Assembly (NCBI GenBank): GCA_024364735.1
Contig: JAGFNQ010006419.1
Coordinates: forward strand, 1-64,000
DNA: 64,000 nucleotides
Source of the DNA: Boesenbergia rotunda
Taxonomy: Eukaryota; Streptophyta; Magnoliopsida; Zingiberales; Zingiberaceae
Direction of reading: 5' to 3'
The notes below the pieces were generated by a model that saw only the letters and a program-made list of their open reading frames with translations, was not told where the DNA came from and did no database searches. Shown here one piece after another: positions 41,933 through 54,286 of this stretch. Within the stretch, counting starts at the first letter, position 1. Each line of letters starts with the position of its first letter. A program made the translations under genes and the position numbers.

Positions 41933-42039
41933 CACCTTCCATAACCCCCTTATTTGAATTCAAAATTCAAATGGGGAGGTTACTTAGCCTTGATGATGAT
42001 GCCAAGTCATCACTTGGTCAAGTCAAGGTGATGTGGCTT

Positions 42040-42395
42040 GAGTCAAGTCAAACTTGCCTCTTATGGACTTTCCATATTTAGCCAAAGTCAAACTTTGACT
42101 TCATTATTCTCCCATGATTAGATTCATCCAACACTTGGATCAAACTCGAGTCCAACTCAAGTTGTCTAATTTGAGTCAAGTCAAACTTGCCTTTTATGAA
42201 CTTTCCATATTTAGCCAAAGTCAAACTTTGACTTCATTATTCTCCCATGATTAGATTCATCCAACACTTGGATCAAACTCGAGTCCAACTCAAGTTGTCT
42301 AATTTGAGTCAAGTCAAACTTGCCTTTTATGGACTTTCCATATTTAGCCAAAGTCAAACTTTGACTTCATTACTCTCAGTCCATCATATGGACTT
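42040..42395. repeat. 133-base tandem repeat, about 2.6 copies
   Basis: The word gagtcaagtcaaacttgcc starts at 42040, 42173 and 42306, exactly 133 bases apart, with nearly identical sequence between. Each unit also contains an internal aaagtcaaactttgac inverted element. Typical of U3 repeats in plant LTRs; no coding potential. Confidence 0.95.
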
Positions 42396-43169
42396 ATTCT
42401 CCATCTATTGCTCTATGTGTGTGACCCTATAGGTTCTTGTAACGTTGGCAATGCCCTTAAACCTATTTAAGGACATAAGCAATGAGAGGTATCTAGCAAC
42501 ACATCATTGCTACCCAAGTTACAAGAATGTCGAGATCCAACATCACCATTGTGACTAATAATTGTGACCATCACAATATGTGACAACGTCCTTCTATCCT
42601 CGATATCTAGATTGATCTTTCATGAGGCATAGACCGTGTCATCCTCCAATCAATCTATGTGTCTTGAACTCCAAGTAGACTCACTATAATCAAATAAGCT
42701 CAATATCTCATATTGCCTTATTTGGGCATGGCCATGCACTTAGTGATCTCACTCTATCAAGACTATGATATCTCTCCCGTCATATAGGAGGGATAGATCC
42801 CATCTACATCACTCACATCCCTCCGCATAATTTGTTACATACCCAGTAATCGCCTTTATAGTCCACCCAGTTACGGGTGACGTTTGACGAAACCAAAGTA
42901 CATAACTCCTTATGTAGGGAACTATGGTGACTTCAGGTCTAAGGACTAATAGTCATACTAATAGTCACATGAGAAAGTATATGACACTCATATAACGATC
43001 CATGATACTTTCTCATGGCGGGCCATTCAGTATACATTCTCTAATATATACCCATGTGTCAACTTGATATCTCATATCCATGACTTGTGAGATCAAGTCA
43101 TCATATTGACCTACATGCTAGTCTCTATGCATTAACATTGTCCTTGAATGTTAAGATCATGAAATGTCA

Positions 43170-43769
43170 ATGAGCTTTCTGGCATCGAAGTAGTGGATCA
43201 GAAGCATTTCGTTGACACAGAAAGCAAGAATGAGGCGAGTAGAAGTTGTACTGAGAAGACTGGTCTCGGGCCCCATATATAGGCCTCTATCCATCGACTG
43301 AAAAATCGTTTAGTCGACTGATAGGATCAATCAACTAACCCTCTGTTCAATTGACAAAATTTGTGCCCTTCTTCTTTTGTCCTGGTCGGCTATCACAGTA
43401 TTTAATGCGATCAGTTGACCTAACCCCTGATGGGTTGACGGATAGAGAACTTCTATAAGCGTGCATGTGCCCTGCCATATATGAATCTGTCGACTGATCC
43501 TTTTATCCGTCGACGGATTACTTTAAAAAGATGTTGAATCTGACTTCATGGAAATCTACTCGAGCTTGATCAGTCGACTGATCCGACAGTCAACTGAGTT
43601 TGACTTTTCTACACAAAGATTCTAGTACAGTGATAATATATAAAATAATTAACACTACAAAGCAGAGGTTAGTATAAATAAATAAATAAAGGAATGCATA
43701 AGTGATTGACAATCATAACTGTCCTGATCTCAACTTAGATCAGTGCCTAAGGCTGTCCCGGAGGGACAC
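43170..43769 (-). mobile_element. LTR fragment of another family (VI) with TCGACTGA palindromes, minus strand
   Basis: On the minus strand there is a TATA box CCTATATATGG (plus 43283-43273), preceded by repeated gtcgactga(t) palindromes between 43295 and 43610. This is the same promoter-proximal design as family II with a different motif. Its other parts are lost: the left end fades into family V near 43170, and element G starts at 43770. The last bases, gacac (43765-43769), are the expected left target duplication of G. Confidence 0.55.
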
Positions 43770-45608
43770 TGATGGGTATGGCTTGGCGGGTTTCCTAAGC
43801 GAATACCTGGTTGTCCATGAGAGACCTCTCCATATCCACGGATTAAAAAATTAATCCGAATGGAGACCTATCTCCCATACGACCGTCTCGTCATCGTATC
43901 AATTGATTCGAGTTACAACTTAGCCAAACTCAAAGTTCGAGCCTTGTAACTCGCCTAACTAATTGATTGCGAAAAAGATGACGAGCGGATCGCCAATTTT
44001 TGTGTTTATTATTGGAGTCCAAATAATTAATTATCAATAATAATTAACAAATAATTATGAACATGATAATTAATTAATCACCACATAAAATGATAAGAAT
44101 ATCAAAGGAGCCATGAGAGAAATATACCTCTCGTTACCTTACGATCTTCTATGGTATGACCCTCCCTTCATGGACGTCATGTGGGCGACGATCTGCCAAA
44201 AATCGGAATCACCAAGGCCTACCAATCAATCACCTTCTTCACACGCCAACACAACCCTAGCTTCTAGGGTTACCGCCAGCCTCTTCCTCCACCTCCTTCT
44301 TGCGCTGCCGGCCACCTTCAAGCTCCAAGGTGTGCTGGCCACAATGGTCCTGAGGTGAAGAAGATGAAGAAGGAGAAGAAGAGCACTTCTTCCTGAAACT
44401 ACAGCCAAAGAGCACAATTCCTCCTCCTTTGCTTGCACCAGCGCCACCCACCTTCAAGGTTTGCCGCCGGCTCCAAAGCTCCTCCTTGGTTGATCCTGAC
44501 GCCGAACACCACCGCTGGTGGAGGGGAAGATGAGGTGAACAATGGAAGAATAAGAGAAGTAATAAACCTCTCCTTGTCTTGCTTCCAACCAGTCACCTCC
44601 ACCCTCGATACTGTCGACGGCCAAACCCTAGGAGAGAGAGAGAGGTGAGGAGAGAATTATGTTTTGGTTTTTGGCTTGTTGGATAATTAGATGCCTTGGT
44701 TTCATGACACCATGGGGTATTGATAGGGCTACAATAGCGACCATGAGGAGGAGTTGGGTCTTGGCCTGCTAATGGATCCAAACTCGATCCATTAATGAAG
44801 AATCATTCCACTAAAGGTTTTCCGTTGAACTACCTCACCAACCCCCATATTTTCATATGGGCTCCACCTATTATGAGTACAATTTCTCCCCATGTTTAAG
44901 ATATCGAATTCTCGTTGATTAATTTAAATTACTAACAATTTTAATTAATCAACCTCTAACTCCTTGACTAGTACCACTCATCCTTATCATCATGTAGGAC
45001 CAAGTCCACCTGCAGGATTTAACATGATGAATCTTATGAGGTCATCAAGGGGACATCATCATCCCGACTCACCAGGACAAAGATTTTGTCAATAATCAAT
45101 GGCACACCATGTAAATAATATTATTTCCCAACTTACCGGGCCTATCGATTTAATAGAATAAATCTTGCCCATTGGTTATCAAAGAAATAAATACTAAGTA
45201 CATGTGCTCATTATTATATCGGGATTTAGAGCATGTACTCCATAATAAACCGAGGTCCGATCCAATTATAAAGTCAGAATAAATTGGATCACCTCTATGT
45301 TGGTCCTACTCAATGCACAGAAAGTGCACTAGTGTAATTCTATGGTCAAGATAAACCACACCTAATTACACTATAACCATCCCGATGGTTTGTCCAACTC
45401 CATCTCGGTTGTGAGCCTCTACTTATACTCTGCAAGGGACTGATACCATGATCTTTTGTATGTCACCACACACCATATTATCTACAATGCAAAGTATCAG
45501 ACAGTTATGCACATACTAATATAAACATGCAACAGTGATATTGTTATTATCTTTCAAAATGTAGATGTTCATACAGAAAAGGCAAGTCTTTTAATATACA
45601 TCCTAACA
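43770..45608 (-). mobile_element. 3' LTR of element G (family III)
   Basis: 1839 bases; on the minus strand TGTTAGGATGTATATTAAAAG at 45608 to ...CCCATCA at 43770. Preceded on that strand by a polypurine tract AAGTGGGAGAT (plus 45619-45609). At the position of the F TATA box (ctatatatac) G has only ctatcaata (rc of plus tattgatag), so its promoter is probably weakened. Open frames at 44113-44781 are leader sequence of the LTR, not genes. Confidence 0.85.
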
Positions 45609-47416
45609 ATCTCCCACTTATACTCAAAGACTCTGTTATCCTCACAATGCCATACATCTGACTCTCATATCCTCCACATGTCTAAAAGATATCGCTCTCA
45701 AGGCCTTAGTGAAAGAATCTCCCAAGCTGTCCTCTGATGTAATCTAGGCGACAACAACTTTTCCTCGCTTGGGTGGTACTTGCGCTCTATGTGTTTACTC
45801 GCCTTATGGGCTCATGGTTCCTTCGAGTTTGCAACTGCACCTATTGTTATCACAACATATTGTGATAGCTCTTGGGTAAATCAAGAATCACATCCAAGTC
45901 TATCATGAGTTTCCTGAACCATACAGCTTCCTTTTGGCCGCCTCAAAGGCTGTCACATACTCAGCTTCCATGATGGAGTCCGCCACGAATTTCTGCTTGA
46001 CACTCCTCCATACTATGGTTCCACCTCCTAAATTAGACATAAAACCCCAAGGAATACTTATATTTGTCCCTATCTGATTGGAAGTCTGAATCCGTATAAC
46101 CCATAGGGAGTAATTGGTCTGCTTGGTAAACTAGAATATAATCCCTAGTCCTTCTCAAGCACTGATATATTCTTTACCGCAGTCCAATTTCCTTGACCTA
46201 GGTTATTCTGATATCTGCTAACCATGCCCATGGCAAAGCAGATATCCGGTCTCGTATACAACATAGCATACATGAGGTTTCCAACAGCCGATGCATAAGG
46301 AACTGCCTTCTTCTCTTCTATCTCCTTTGATGTTTTATGACACATCTCCTTAGATAGAGGAGCTCCATGCCTGAAAGGTACAAAACCTTTCTTGGAGCTT
46401 TTATGCTAAAATGAGCTAGGACAATGTCTGTGTAGAAGCTTGTGATAAGCACAACATCCTTTTCTGGCGTTTCCTTAGAACTTTGATCCCAAGGATGTGC
46501 CCCGTTTATCCCAAGTCCTTCATATCAAACTGTTTGGACAACCATACCCTTACGTCTGTCAACACTTTGACATTGTTGCCAATGAGTAAAATGTTATCTA
46601 CGTATAACACAAGAAATACCACTACATTTCCGTCACATGTCTTATATTCACATAACTCATCCGGACTTTGAATAAATCCATATGACTGGATTACTTCATC
46701 AAAACGGATGTTCCAAGATCTTGAAGCTTGCTTCAATCCATAAATGGACCGACTAAGTTTGCACACAAGATGCTCTTTGCCCTTCATAATGAATCCCTCT
46801 GGTTGCTTCATGTAGATGGTCTCCTCAAGACTTCCGTTAAGGAAAGTTATCTTGACGTCCATCTTCCATACCTCATAATCCATATGAGCGGCAATAGATA
46901 AGAGAATCCGGATAGACTTAAGCATAGCTACCGGTGAAAAGGTCTCCTCATAATCGATGCTATCTTTCTGAGTATACCCTTTCGCAACAAGCCTAGCTTT
47001 GAAGGTCTCAACCTTCCCATCTGATCCTCTCTTTCTCTTGTAGATCCACTTACATCCAATGACTTTTACACCATTGGGTGGTTCTACTAGCTCCCATACG
47101 TGATTAGAATCCATAGATTCTATCTCAGAAGGCATTGCCCTTTGCCAAAAATCTGTATCTTTATCTTGGAGTGGGTCCAGGGATCCAGTTCATGTTCACC
47201 AGGGACCAAGTCCGAAGACTCTCCCAAGAACATGAATCTTTCAGGTTGTCTAACAACCTTGCCACTACGACAAGATACCACCTGTGTATCTTCTGTGACA
47301 CGTGGTGCAGTGACTTGTGGTATATCCTCTTGTATAGTTGGTACTAAGGATGGAACGTCCCCTCTTAATTCTTTAAGAACAAGTCTATTCATGGGCTTGT
47401 GGTTCATCACATAGTC
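45609..47416 (-). pseudogene. Element G: reverse transcriptase and RNase H remnants
   Basis: Reading down from 47416: linker with EDIPQVTAPRVTEDTQVVSCRSGKVVRQPERFMFLGE (continuing the frame that stops at 56120), reverse transcriptase MPSEIESMDSNHVWELVEPPNG (47135), KARLVAKGYTQK, KMDVKITFLNG, and YVDNILLIG near 46600, where the catalytic YVDD is changed to YVDN. A gap or frameshift follows around 46500-46350, then PYASAVGNLMYAMLYTRPDICFAMGMVSRYQ (46300-46200), and weaker RNase H remnants to 45650 (for example the reverse of gactccatcatggaagctgag near 45970). Stops and indels are frequent. Reverse transcriptase activity would be lost. Confidence 0.85.
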
Positions 47417-49274
47417 TGTTGGATGTGTATACTAAAAGATATGACTTTTCTTATATGAACATCTTTTATGAAAAAATAATCACACTACACTAGGTGTTTG
47501 TTTATAATATTACATACACGAAGTCCCATTGCTTAGCATTATAGATAACATGGTGTGTGGTGTCACACGGAAGATCATGTTATCAGCCCCTTACTTAGCA
47601 TAAATAGAGGCTCACAACCTAAATGGAAATGGATAAACCATCGGGAATGTTGTAGTGTAGTCAGGTGTGGTTGGTCTTGACCATAGGACTACACTAGTGT
47701 GCTATGAGTGCATTGAGTAGGACCGAAACCCAAGGTTATCCAATTTTGTACTGACTAAATAAATTGGATAGGACCTCAGTTGTTATTATGGAGGACGATC
47801 CCTTAATCCCGAAATAATATTGGGCATATATTATTATTTATTATTTCTTTGATTTATCAAAGGGCGAGATCTATTCTTCTAGATCGACAGACCCAATAAG
47901 TTGAGAAATAATATTAGTAATATGATGTGTTGATAATTATTGACGGAATCCGTGTCCTGGAGAGTCAGGATGATGATGCCCCCTTGATGAGCTCAAAAGG
48001 TTCACCGTGTCAAACCCTGCAGGTGAATTTGATCTGGCACGCTGAAAAAGGTTGAGTGCTACTAATCAAGGATCCAGAAGTTAATTAAGTTAAATTGTCA
48101 GTAATTTAATTAATTAATGGGCATGCGCGATCTTAAACACGGGGGGATGGACGACTCGTAATATGTGGAGCCCATATGAAAATATGGGGGTTGGTGAGGT
48201 GAGTTCAATTAGGATCCTTTAGTGAAATGAATCCTAATTAATGGATCGGGTTTGGATCCATTAGCGGGCCAAGAACCAACTCCTCCTCTTGGTCCCTGCC
48301 TTAGCCCTATATATACCCTATGAGATCAAGAAACCAAACCAATTGATCAAACCTAAGAGCCTAGGAAAAACCCTCCCCCTCTCCTTCTCTCTTCTTCTCT
48401 CGGCGCCGACTAGGAGAAGGGATTCCCCTTCGGTTTCCTTGATTCCTCCTCTACCAAGCTTCGTCCAAGACTCAAAGGATCAAGGTAGGAATCTCTTCTA
48501 CCTTGTGTGAGGCTTGGGAAAGGCTGAGGAGGCGCCGGCGAGGTGAAGAAGGCGGCATAAGGGTGTCTTGCGGCGGCGGCGCAAGAAGGAAGAAGAAGGG
48601 GTATTGAGGTGTTTTATGGCTGAGAAGAGGGTTGTGCTTTGCCTTTTTCTTCTTCTTCATCTTCCTCTGAAGGTGCACCATTGATTCGGAGGGCTTGGAT
48701 CCAGCTCCGGTGGTGGACGACGGCGCAAATAAAGGGGAGGAGGTGCCAGCGGCGCAAACCCTAGGGTTTAGGGTTTGCGGCCGGATTGAAGAAGCGGTTT
48801 GGTGGGAGTTCTTGGTGATCTCAGATCGTGGTAGATCATCGTCCACACGACATCCACGAAGGGAGGGTCATAAGGTTGAAGACCGCGAGGTGATCAGAGA
48901 GGTATAACTTTCCATATGCTCCTTTGTATATCCTTATGTTGTGCATGTGTTGTGTGGATATGTCTCGTCATTTTATGTGTAAGAATTTCATGTTTTTCTT
49001 GCAAAATATATTTAATGAATTCTTAACTGGACCCCGACCATAAACACAAAATCCGGCGATCAACTCCTCCTCTTTTCCGCGGTCGAACGGTCGAGCAAAT
49101 CATAAAGCCAATTTTGGTAATTGGCTGAGTTGTGATTTGGATTGTTCGATACGGCACGAGATGGATGATGGGAAACGGCTCTCCATTCAGGTTAAAATTT
49201 TAATCTATAGGCATGGAGAGGTTTTTAGATCGACTAAGTATTCGCTTAGGAAATCCGCCAAGGAATAACCAACA
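47417..49274 (+). mobile_element. 5' LTR of element F
   Basis: 1858 bases, TGTTGGATGTGTATACTAAAAG to ...GGAATAACCAACA. TATA box ctatatatac at 48307-48316, so the transcription start is near 48340; the GC-rich stretch to 48900 is transcribed leader containing a CCGGCG-rich part. Frames on either strand here repeat in the 3' LTR and are not genes. Confidence 0.95.
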
Positions 49275-50336
49275 ATTGGTATCAGAGCTGAGGTTTCCGG
49301 CTTTGTATGTTTAGGATTGGTTATTTTTGTAATTTTTCATACAATATTATTTTGTTGATGCGTGGATGTGTGTAGGCTAACTCTGTGATGAAGTCACAAG
49401 ATTCCAACTTCATGGCCCAAAATAATGTTTGTGTGATTGTGTGCAATTTATGTAATAATTTAATCCTCGGGGTTGACGAGGCTAGGTATTTAATTTTGTA
49501 ATTAAATACGGCACATGTTTAGCCGAGTTTTTTATTTTACAGTTGATCTAGAATTCATGTACACTCCCGTGTGGAGTATATGATCAATGATGTAAATAAT
49601 TAACTCTTCATTTCAGCTTGGAGAACCCTCAAGGTAGCATGCGCAAAACGAAGGGAGGAGTGGACAAAATGACAGCACGACTGGAGGCACAAGAGAGACC
49701 AAGGGGTCATGAAAGTTGGAAAATCTAGCATTTTTCACTGTGATTGATTTCATGATGTTGGTTCTGTGCTTGGTTGTGTGGTAGTGCTAGAAAATTCCTC
49801 GAGATAAATTATTAAGTGGGAGAGGGACCCTAAGGGTCTCATGGCTTCCATTACAATTCGATAAGTGATGTGAACAAGTCTGCGCGTCAACTCTGAGTGT
49901 CTTCCTCCCCATCGGATGGACTTGTTCTGCGGATCACTGGGTCGAAAAAGACTGTAGAAAATTATTGAAGAGCGTATGGATTTCCCCATCGAAAGGCACA
50001 TAATCAGAAATAATTTTCTTGGTGTCGTGTAGTGGTGCACACTTAGATGCAAATAACAGTATCCTCCCCATCTGAGTCACTGCTGTTATTCTACAGAGCC
50101 GAAGGAAACTAACTATTGATCTTATTTGTCAAAAAGTTAGGTTGACAAGATGGTAAGATCAATGGGTAAAACCACTTCTGACGAATGTAGGGATTCGTAT
50201 ACGTCCACACCATCGTGGCATGCGAATTTCTCGGTGTACAGGGGTGTTGGTGAAATTCAAAAATTAATTATTTGAGGAATCAATTTGTTTTCGATTTCTA
50301 AAGTAGTGTATGTTGTGATTCTCAGGTTTTTCATAA
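49275..50336 (+). promoter_or_regulatory. Primer-binding site and long leader of element F
   Basis: TGGTATCAGAGC at 49277-49288 follows the LTR by two bases. The leader is over 1 kb before ATG 50337. It contains a 29-codon upstream frame at ATG 49639 (MRKTKGGVDKMTARLEAQE...). The counterpart in G (about 57550-57640) is recognisable but broken, so I do not call it a gene. The rest has no coding potential. Confidence 0.8.
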
Positions 50337-53300
50337 ATGACTTTTACTCCACTTGCAACCATTCTTAAGGACAATAAACTTACTGGCCCTAATTATATTA
50401 ACTGGAAGAGGAACCTAGACATTGTCCTCACTGCTGAGGAGTACAAATTCATACTCTTCGAAGAATGTCTAGAAAAGCCTAGAGAAGACTCTGGTGAAGA
50501 GGTGAGGGAGCGTTATAGGAAGTGGAAAAAGGCAGATGAGATGGCGCGGTGTTACATTCTGGCATCGATGTCAAATGTGCTGCAACATCAGCATCAGACC
50601 ATGCCCACTGCCAGTGACGTGATGCTAAACCTCAAAGACCTCTTCGGGCACCAAGGTCGAGCTACCAGGCAGAGTGCGATGAAAAGTCTGATGTCAACCA
50701 CTATAGTTGAAGGGACACCCGTTAGGGAGCATGTCCTAAAGATGATGGCTCATCTCAATCAGATTGAGGTTCTTGGAGCTGAAATCAACGGGGAATCCCA
50801 GGTCGATATCATACTCTAGTCTCTACCAAAGAGTTTTGAGCAGTTCAACCTCAACTATAATATGAATAAGAAGAATTATACATTGGGAGAACTGCTAGGA
50901 GAACTCCAGGCAGCGAAGGCACTTTTTCAAAAGAACACACATGCCTTGGTAACCCAAAAGGTTTCTACTTCTGAGTCGAAAGGCAGGAAGAAGAAGAAAC
51001 GAGGAGGGTTCAAGAAGGCAGGTGCATCGCAAGGACCCCGGACTGGTGAGAAGAAGCCAAAGGGCAGGTGCTTCACATGCAAAGAAATAGGGCACTGGAA
51101 GGCGGACTGTCCCCGTCGTAAAAGCAAAGGTATTTCTTCAGTCCTAGTCATTGAAACATGTTTAGCGGTGCTATCTATCAATACCTGGTGTGTAGATACA
51201 GGAGCCATTGACCATGTCTGCAATACTCTGCACGGGTTCTAGGAAACCCGACGGCTGGCGAATGAAGAAATAATGGTCTACATGGGAAATGCTACAAGGG
51301 TAGCAGCAGTAGCAGTGGGAGTCTTTCATTTATCGTTTGAGAGAAATAAAGTGTTAGTTCTGAGAGATTACCTTTATGTATCATCATTTAGAATGAATTT
51401 AATTTCAGTTTTTAAATTGTTTAAGGATGGATATTCTGTTACTTTTGATAATAAAGTTGTTATTAAGAGAAACAGGGAGATTATGTTCCGGTACGTTGGT
51501 AGGCAATTTGTACACTCTAGAACCTAAACCTCCCACGATGCTTACTGAAGTAAATAGCTCATCATCTAACTTAAATAAGAAAAAGGAGCCTTTTAAGATG
51601 AATCATACATATCTTTGTCACCAAAGGCTTGGTCATATTAACCTTAGTAGGATTCAAAGGTTGATAGCTGATGGGCCCTTAGATTCATTGGTGGTGGAGG
51701 ATCTCCCAACCTGTGAGTCCTGCTTCGAAGGGAAAATGACCAAGAGACCTTTTAAGGCTAAGGGGTACAGGGCCAAAGAAGTATTAGAGCTGATTCATTT
51801 AGATGTATGTAGCCCTATGTCAATCTAGGCAAAAGGAGGTTTTGAATATTTCGTCACTTTTGTTGATGATTATTCAAGGTATGGGTACATTTACCTGATG
51901 CGCTGCAAGTCTGAATGCTTTGACAAGTTCAAAGAATTCAAGGCTGATGTGGAGAAACATCGAGGTAAAAGTATCAAGACACTATGATCTGATCGTGGTG
52001 GCGAGTACCTCTCTGGGGAGTTTAGGAGCTACTTGTCAGAAGCTGGGATCCAGTCCCAGCTAACTGCACCCGGCACACCCCAACAGAACGGAGTTGTAGA
52101 AAGAAGGAATAGGACACTTATGGAAATGGTTAGGCCAATGATGAGCTATTCGGACTTACCTGATTCATTCTGGGGATATGCGCTAGAAACAGCAGCGTAC
52201 ATAGTGAACTTGGTTCCATCTAAGTCAGTAACTCATACTCCCACAGAACTATGGACTGGGCGCAAGCCCAGTCTAGGACATGTTCGAATTTGGGGTAGCC
52301 CAGCACACGTGCTGAAAGGAGATACTGATAAGTTGGAATCTCGTACGGAGGTACGTCTGTAGGATATCCCAAGGGAACGAAGGGTGGTCTATTCTATAGT
52401 CCTAAGGATCAGAAGGTAATTGTTAGCACAAATGCTAGATTCTTGGAAGAGGACTATATGATGAGCCATAAACCAAAGAGTAGACTGATGCTAGATGAGT
52501 TAAGGGGGGACATTCCAACTTCAGGACCAAGTGTACAAGAGGGCACACCACAAGTTATTGCACCACGTGTCACTCATGACACACCAGTTGTACCTCGTCG
52601 CAGTGGGAGGGTTGTGAGATAGCCTGAAAGGTACATGTTTTTGGGTGAGTCTTCGGACTTGATCCCAGGAAAACAGGAACCAGATCCCTAGACCTATGAC
52701 GAGGCCCTCCAAGACAAAGATGCAGATTCTTGGCAAAGGGCAATGAAATCTGAGATAGAATCAATGGATTCTAACCATGTCTGGGAGCTAGTAGAACCAC
52801 CCAATGGTATAAAAGCCATTGGATGCAAGTGGATCTACAAAAGAAAGAGAGGATTAGACGGGAAGGTTGAGACCTTCAAGGAAAGGCTTGTTACGAAAGG
52901 GTACACTCAGAAAGAGGGTATTGATTATGAGGAAACCTTTTCGCCAGTAGCTATGCTCAAGTCGATCTGGATTCTCTTATCTATAGCAGCTCATATGGAT
53001 TATGAGGTCTGGCAGATGGATGTCAAGACAACCTTCCTTAACGGGAGTCTTGACGAGACCATCTACATGTAGCAACCAGAAGGTTTCATTACCAAAGGCA
53101 AAGAGCATCTAGTATGTAAGCTTAATCGATCTATCTATGAGTTGAAGCAAGCTTCAAGATCTTGGAACATCCGTTTTGACGAAGTAATCCAATCATATGG
53201 ATTTACTCTAAGTCCGGATGAGACGTGTGTATATAAGAGATGTGACGAAAACGTCGTGGTGTTTCTTGTACTTTACGTAGATGATATTTTGTTAATTGGC

Positions 53301-54271
53301 AACAATGTCAAAGTGTTATCAGACGTAAGGGTCTGGCTATCAAAGCAATTTGATATGAAGGACTTAGAAGAAGTAACACACATCCTTGGGATCAAGGTTA
53401 TAAGGGATCGCCAGAGAAGGATGTTGTGCCTATCCCAAGCTTCTATGTTGACACAGTCTTGTCTCGTTATAGCATGGAAAACTCCAAGAAAGGATTTTTG
53501 CCCTACAGATATAGAGTCCCTCTCTCCAAAGAGATGTGTCCGAAGACATCAGAGGAGATGGAGGAGATGAAGGCTATTCCTTATGCTTCAGCGGTCGGAA
53601 GCCTCATGTATGCTATGTTATGCACGAGACCTGATATCTGTTTTGCCGTGGGCATGGTTAGCAGATATCAGAGTAACCATGGACAGTGACATTGGACAGC
53701 TGTAAAGCATATATTGAAATACCTGAGATGGACTAGGGATTATATGCTGGTTTACCGGGCAAACCAATTAATCCCTATGGGTTATACGGACTCAAATTTC
53801 CAGTCAGATAGGGCAAAACGTAAGTCTACCTCAGGTTTTGTGTTTACTTTAGGAGGTGGAGCCATTATCTGGAGGAGCGTCAAGCAGAAGTGCGTGGCAG
53901 ACTCCACCATGGAAGCTGAGTATATGACAACCTCAGAGGTAGCCAAGGAAGTTGTATGGCTCAGAAACTTCATGATGGACTTGGATGTGATTCCTGGTTT
54001 GCCCAGAACAGTCACAATCTTTTGTGATAACAACGGTGCAGTTGCAAACTCGAAGGAACCCCGAGCCCATAAAGCGAGTAAACACATAGAGCGCAAGTAC
54101 CACCTGATACGAGAAATCGTAAAGCGAGGAGAAGTAGCAGTCGCCAAGATTGCATCAGAGGACAACCTGGCAGACCCCTTCACGAAAGCTCTTCCATCTA
54201 GAGCTTTTGACAGACATGTGGAGGGAATGGGAGTCAGATGTATGGCAGTAGGAGAACAGCAATGTCTTTAA
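50337..54271 (+). pseudogene. Gag-Pol pseudogene of element F
   Basis: Domains in order: UBN2-type Gag from ATG 50337 (LKDNKLTGPNYINWKRNLDIVL), zinc knuckle CFTCKEIGHWKADC (about 51070-51111), protease CVDTGAIDHVCN (51187-51222), pre-integrase YLCHQRLGHINLSRI, integrase (LIHLDVCSP, DDYSRY, SDRGGEY, NGVVERRNRTLMEM; 51790-52360), reverse transcriptase from 52743 with QMDVKTTFLNG and YVDDILLIG (about 53278), RNase H (TDSNFQSD, TMEAEYMTTSE, CDNNGAVANSKEP) to TAA 54269-54271. Breaks: TAG 50817, TAG 51240, frameshift near 51430-51500, TAG 51826, TGA 51986, frameshift near 52360, TAG 52619, TAG 52690, TAG 53070, and frameshifts near 53430 and 53690. Most stops are C-to-T or G-to-A changes of CAG, CGA or TGG. 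It cannot make functional proteins. Confidence 0.9.
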
Positions 54272-54286
54272 GTATAAGTGAGAGAT

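Larger units (their letters stand above)
41485..43169 (-). mobile_element. Probable LTR fragment of a further copia family (V), minus strand
   Basis: No coding sequence. The region 42830-43030 (acataactccttatgtaggg...ggtgacttcaggtctaagg) resembles a widespread plant copia LTR segment that I recognise only in general terms. On the minus strand, 41480-41880 looks like a transcribed leader rich in CT tracts. Boundaries are uncertain: the left junction is set by the end of family III similarity and the right by the start of the next LTR. Confidence 0.45.

Noticed and set aside
44113..44781. Several 60-80-codon frames
   Set aside because: Same leader region of a family III LTR (3' LTR of G). Not conserved between copies.
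48289..48907. Frames of 70-124 codons, also present at 55128-55746
   Set aside because: They are in the LTRs of F and differ in length between the two copies; they are promoter and leader sequence.
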